Shown: piece after piece, positions 15,286 to 16,480 of the stretch
Layout: each line of letters starts with the position of its first letter
How positions within the stretch are numbered: position 1 is the stretch's first letter
NCBI GenBank assembly: GCA_023229435.1
Contig: JALNZF010000044.1
Span: 1 to 16,480, forward strand
Reading direction: 5' to 3'
From: Nitrospirota bacterium
Lineage (GTDB): Bacteria; Nitrospirota; UBA9217
Length of the DNA stretch: 16,480 nucleotides
Translations under genes and position numbers: made by a program
The notes under the pieces: generated by a model
What the model was told of the DNA's origin: nothing
Databases searched by the model: none
Seen by the model: only the letters and a program-made list of their open reading frames with translations

Positions 15286-15291
15286 TATAAT
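15286..15291 (+). promoter_or_regulatory. -10 box of the cold-shock gene promoter
   Basis: A perfect TATAAT lies 49 bases before the cold-shock start codon. No good -35 box sits at the standard distance; TTGTAC at 15258 is 22 bases upstream, which is too far for a typical promoter. The implied leader is roughly 40 bases, much shorter than the long leaders of classical cold-induced csp genes. Confidence 0.55.
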
Positions 15292-15340
15292 AATGCCAAG
15301 GTTTTCAACAACGGAAACAAACAAGGAGGGTGCAATCAAT

Positions 15341-15547
15341 ATGTCAACAGGGAAAGTGAAGTGGTTCAATGAATCGAAAGGGTATGGCTTTATCGAACCG
15401 GATGGAGGCGGACGCGATGTGTTCGTGCATTACTCGGCGATCCAGGGAGAGGGTTACAAGACGCTGTCCGAGGGGCAGCCTGTCGAGTTCGAAATTATTC
15501 TGGGGGATAAAGGCCCTCAGGCCTCAAATGTTCTGAAAGCGTCCTAA
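15341..15547 (+). CDS. Cold-shock domain protein (CspA family)
   Basis: This 68-residue single-domain protein is a nucleic-acid-binding beta-barrel. It starts MSTGKVKWFNESKGYGFIEP, containing RNP1 (KGYGFIEP), and continues with RNP2 (DVFVHYSAI), TLSEGQPVEFEI and GPQASNV. These proteins bind single-stranded RNA and DNA and act as RNA chaperones in cold or in general growth. The ATG at 15341 is preceded by a strong AAGGAGGGTG with a spacing of 11 bases; the longer open frame from 15161 lacks homology in its first 60 codons. It is a single-gene unit with its own -10 box and a strong terminator. The short leader gives no sign of a cold-box element, so whether it is cold-induced is unknown. Confidence 0.96.
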   Translation: MSTGKVKWFNESKGYGFIEPDGGGRDVFVHYSAIQGEGYKTLSEGQPVEFEIILGDKGPQASNVLKAS

Positions 15548-15604
15548 CAACTATTATACGTGTTATACACTGCGTACGCGCGGACAATTCCATACACTGA
15601 GTGA

Positions 15605-15636
15605 AACCCCGAAGGTCCCCATCTTCGGGGTTTTTT
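15605..15636 (+). terminator. Intrinsic terminator of the cold-shock gene
   Basis: The 10-bp stem AACCCCGAAG/CTTCGGGGTT, whose 8-bp core is CCCCGAAG (15607-15614) with CTTCGGGG (15623-15630), has an 8-base loop and is followed by six T residues (15631-15636; the first two also form the end of the stem). It lies 57 bases after the stop codon. Confidence 0.92.
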
Positions 15637-15879
15637 GCATCCAATGTATGAATTTACGCGAAGAGTGCTCTCATCCGCATTGCTGGTATTGTCGATAATA
15701 AGTCCATGGAGACGAAGAGGGATGAAAGAGGGAGAGGGTGAGCATTTGCACTTCACAGAATCTTGTTCATGTCGAACATTGCTTCGATTGCTACGTTTTC
15801 TTCACCAGGGACTTGAGTCGCTGATTGACCAAGTTGAAATGAGAGACGATAAGGAGGTTATGACGAGGATGCCAAGACA
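15637..15879. other. Spacer between the csp terminator and the arsR-type gene
   Basis: These 243 bases hold no gene I can recognise. Near the right end AAGGAGG (15851-15857) precedes ATGs at 15860 and 15869 of a roughly 40-codon frame that runs antisense into the ArsR gene; its product matches nothing I know. Confidence 0.4.
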
Positions 15880-16212
15880 TTATTCCCCTGTTACTGCCTT
15901 TTTCCTGGCCGAGTGTTGTTCAAACAACACCTCTTTCATCAAGGTGCATGCCTCAATGACCTTAGGGTTCGACACACGGTAGTATATATTGACTCCTACC
16001 CGACGTGAGGTCAGGATTCCTTTATGCCGCATTACCGCGAGATGCTGCGAGACATTCGCTTTTGAAGCACCGATGGCAACCACGAGTTCGGTGACCGTCT
16101 TTTCCCCGGTCCCAAGGGTGTTCAGGATCTCGATCCTTTTGGGGTTGGTCAGGGTCTTGCAGATCTCGGCCTGCATTTCGTATAATGATTTATCGGTCAA
16201 AAGTGTTTTCAT
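15880..16212 (-). CDS. ArsR/SmtB-family transcriptional repressor
   Basis: The 110-residue protein is a winged helix-turn-helix regulator of the ArsR family: CKTLTNPKRIEILNTL, then the DNA-reading helix region VAIGASKANVSQHLAVMRH, and the wing KGILTSRRVGVNIYYRVSNPK. The classical ELCVCDL metal site of ArsR/CadC is absent, so arsenic or cadmium sensing is not supported. The only cysteines are Cys18 in helix 1 and Cys89 in the C-terminal helix. In this family, widely spaced cysteine pairs can sense sulfide, persulfide or redox state (SqrR/BigR type); applying that here is inference. ATG 16212 has no strong ribosome site. Overlapping palindromes 9 to 34 bases upstream suggest autoregulation. Its target operon may lie beyond the right edge of the window. 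Confidence 0.9.
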   Translation of the reverse strand: MKTLLTDKSLYEMQAEICKTLTNPKRIEILNTLGTGEKTVTELVVAIGASKANVSQHLAVMRHKGILTSRRVGVNIYYRVSNPKVIEACTLMKEVLFEQHSARKKAVTGE

Positions 16213-16220
16213 AGCCAGTT

Positions 16221-16246
16221 GTTAAACTTCATTAACAGATGTTAAT
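16221..16246. promoter_or_regulatory. Overlapping palindromes, likely operator of the ArsR-type gene
   Basis: ATTAACA-GA-TGTTAAT (16231-16246) is a perfect 7-2-7 inverted repeat. It overlaps a second one, GTTAA-ACTTCA-TTAAC (16221-16236). Both sit between the candidate -10 box on the minus strand and the start codon at 16212. AT-rich dyads of this size are typical ArsR-family binding sites, so autorepression by blocking transcription is plausible. Confidence 0.6.
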
Positions 16247-16285
16247 AGACATGATGATACCATAGAAGCGTTGTTATGTCTATAC

Positions 16286-16291
16286 ATTATA
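16286..16291 (-). promoter_or_regulatory. -10 box candidate for the ArsR-type gene
   Basis: On the minus strand a perfect TATAAT reads from 16291 to 16286, placing a transcript start near 16279 and the palindromes at 16221-16246 inside the leader. No strong -35 box was seen at the standard distance. A 10-base palindrome AATGATCATT lies next to it at 16296-16305. Confidence 0.45.
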
Positions 16292-16480
16292 CGACAATGA
16301 TCATTACTTGCATCAGCTATTCCATACTATTCCCCTTCATGGTTTTGTTTGTAATGTCAAAATCTCTGCTTTTAATTTTCTAATTTCTTGTACATCTCAA
16401 TCAGTTACATCGAAAAAGCTTGCCTCCCCCCAGAAAATCAGCTAAAAGTAGTGTTCAGACAGCTTTAAGGGAGAGTGCAC
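16292..16480. other. AT-rich right end without a visible gene
   Basis: Base composition turns clearly AT-rich relative to the rest of the window. I see no open frame with protein-like content and no terminator. It may be the upstream region of a gene beyond the window. Confidence 0.4.

Noticed and set aside
15161..15340. A 60-codon N-terminal extension of the cold-shock protein
   Set aside because: It contains a transcription hairpin and a -10 box, lacks homology, and the ATG at 15341 has a strong ribosome site and the exact family N-terminus.
15880..16212. Arsenic or cadmium sensing by the ArsR-type protein
   Set aside because: The ELCVCDL-type metal motif is absent and no resistance genes are visible.
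1..16480. CRISPR array, prophage, transposon or tRNA/rRNA gene
   Set aside because: No regularly spaced repeats, integrase, transposase, structural phage genes or RNA gene signatures were seen on either strand.

Overview
The window reads as chromosomal DNA of a free-living Gram-negative bacterium. LptD (outer-membrane LPS assembly), an AMIN-domain peptidoglycan amidase, glutamate racemase and an M23 envelope peptidase all point to an outer-membrane cell plan. The moderately high GC content, the hybrid PAS-rich sensor kinase, the membrane-anchored M23 protein type, the zf-HC2 membrane protein and the degenerate intergenic repeats recall Desulfobacterota (the former Deltaproteobacteria) or Nitrospirota. 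That placement is an inference from style and gene content, because no rRNA or other strong marker is present. I see no phage genes, transposase, tRNA, rRNA or CRISPR array.

Layout. 1-2247 (+): the 3' part of a hybrid sensor histidine kinase, cut by the window edge. 2248-2626: a gene-free stretch carrying one copy of a dispersed repeat. 2627-5690 (-): a possible three-gene unit transcribed as dinG-like Fe-S helicase, VF530/DUF2132 small protein, then a ferredoxin-reductase-type flavoprotein. The flavoprotein gene is bracketed by two direct copies of the same repeat. 5804-7403 (+): amidase and GerMN-domain protein with overlapping genes, divergent from dinG. 7404-7602: a long imperfect inverted repeat. 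7603-8406: murI. 8407-8628: an unexplained, hairpin-rich leader. 8629-9492: a zf-HC2 single-pass membrane protein. 9565-10893: folC. 10902-10936: a tandem heptanucleotide repeat. 10963-14078: lptD, cutA (overlapping lptD by ATGA) and an HhH-GPD/Fe-S DNA glycosylase. 14158-15156: a sigma70-like promoter and an M23 peptidase gene, followed by a hairpin that could terminate it. 15286-15636: a cold-shock protein gene with its own -10 box and a textbook intrinsic terminator. 15880-16212 (-): an ArsR-family repressor with overlapping palindromes just upstream of its start.

Functionally, the centre of the window (5804-15156) is weighted to the cell envelope: peptidoglycan precursor supply (MurI), peptidoglycan hydrolysis (amidase, M23), LPS export (LptD) and two single-pass membrane proteins (GerMN, zf-HC2). 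Folate metabolism, a metal-binding CutA and DNA repair proteins are mixed in. Most of it is ordinary housekeeping. The parts that merit a second look are the four repeat tracts, the leader before the zf-HC2 gene, the glycosylase that lacks the lyase lysine, and the ArsR operator region.
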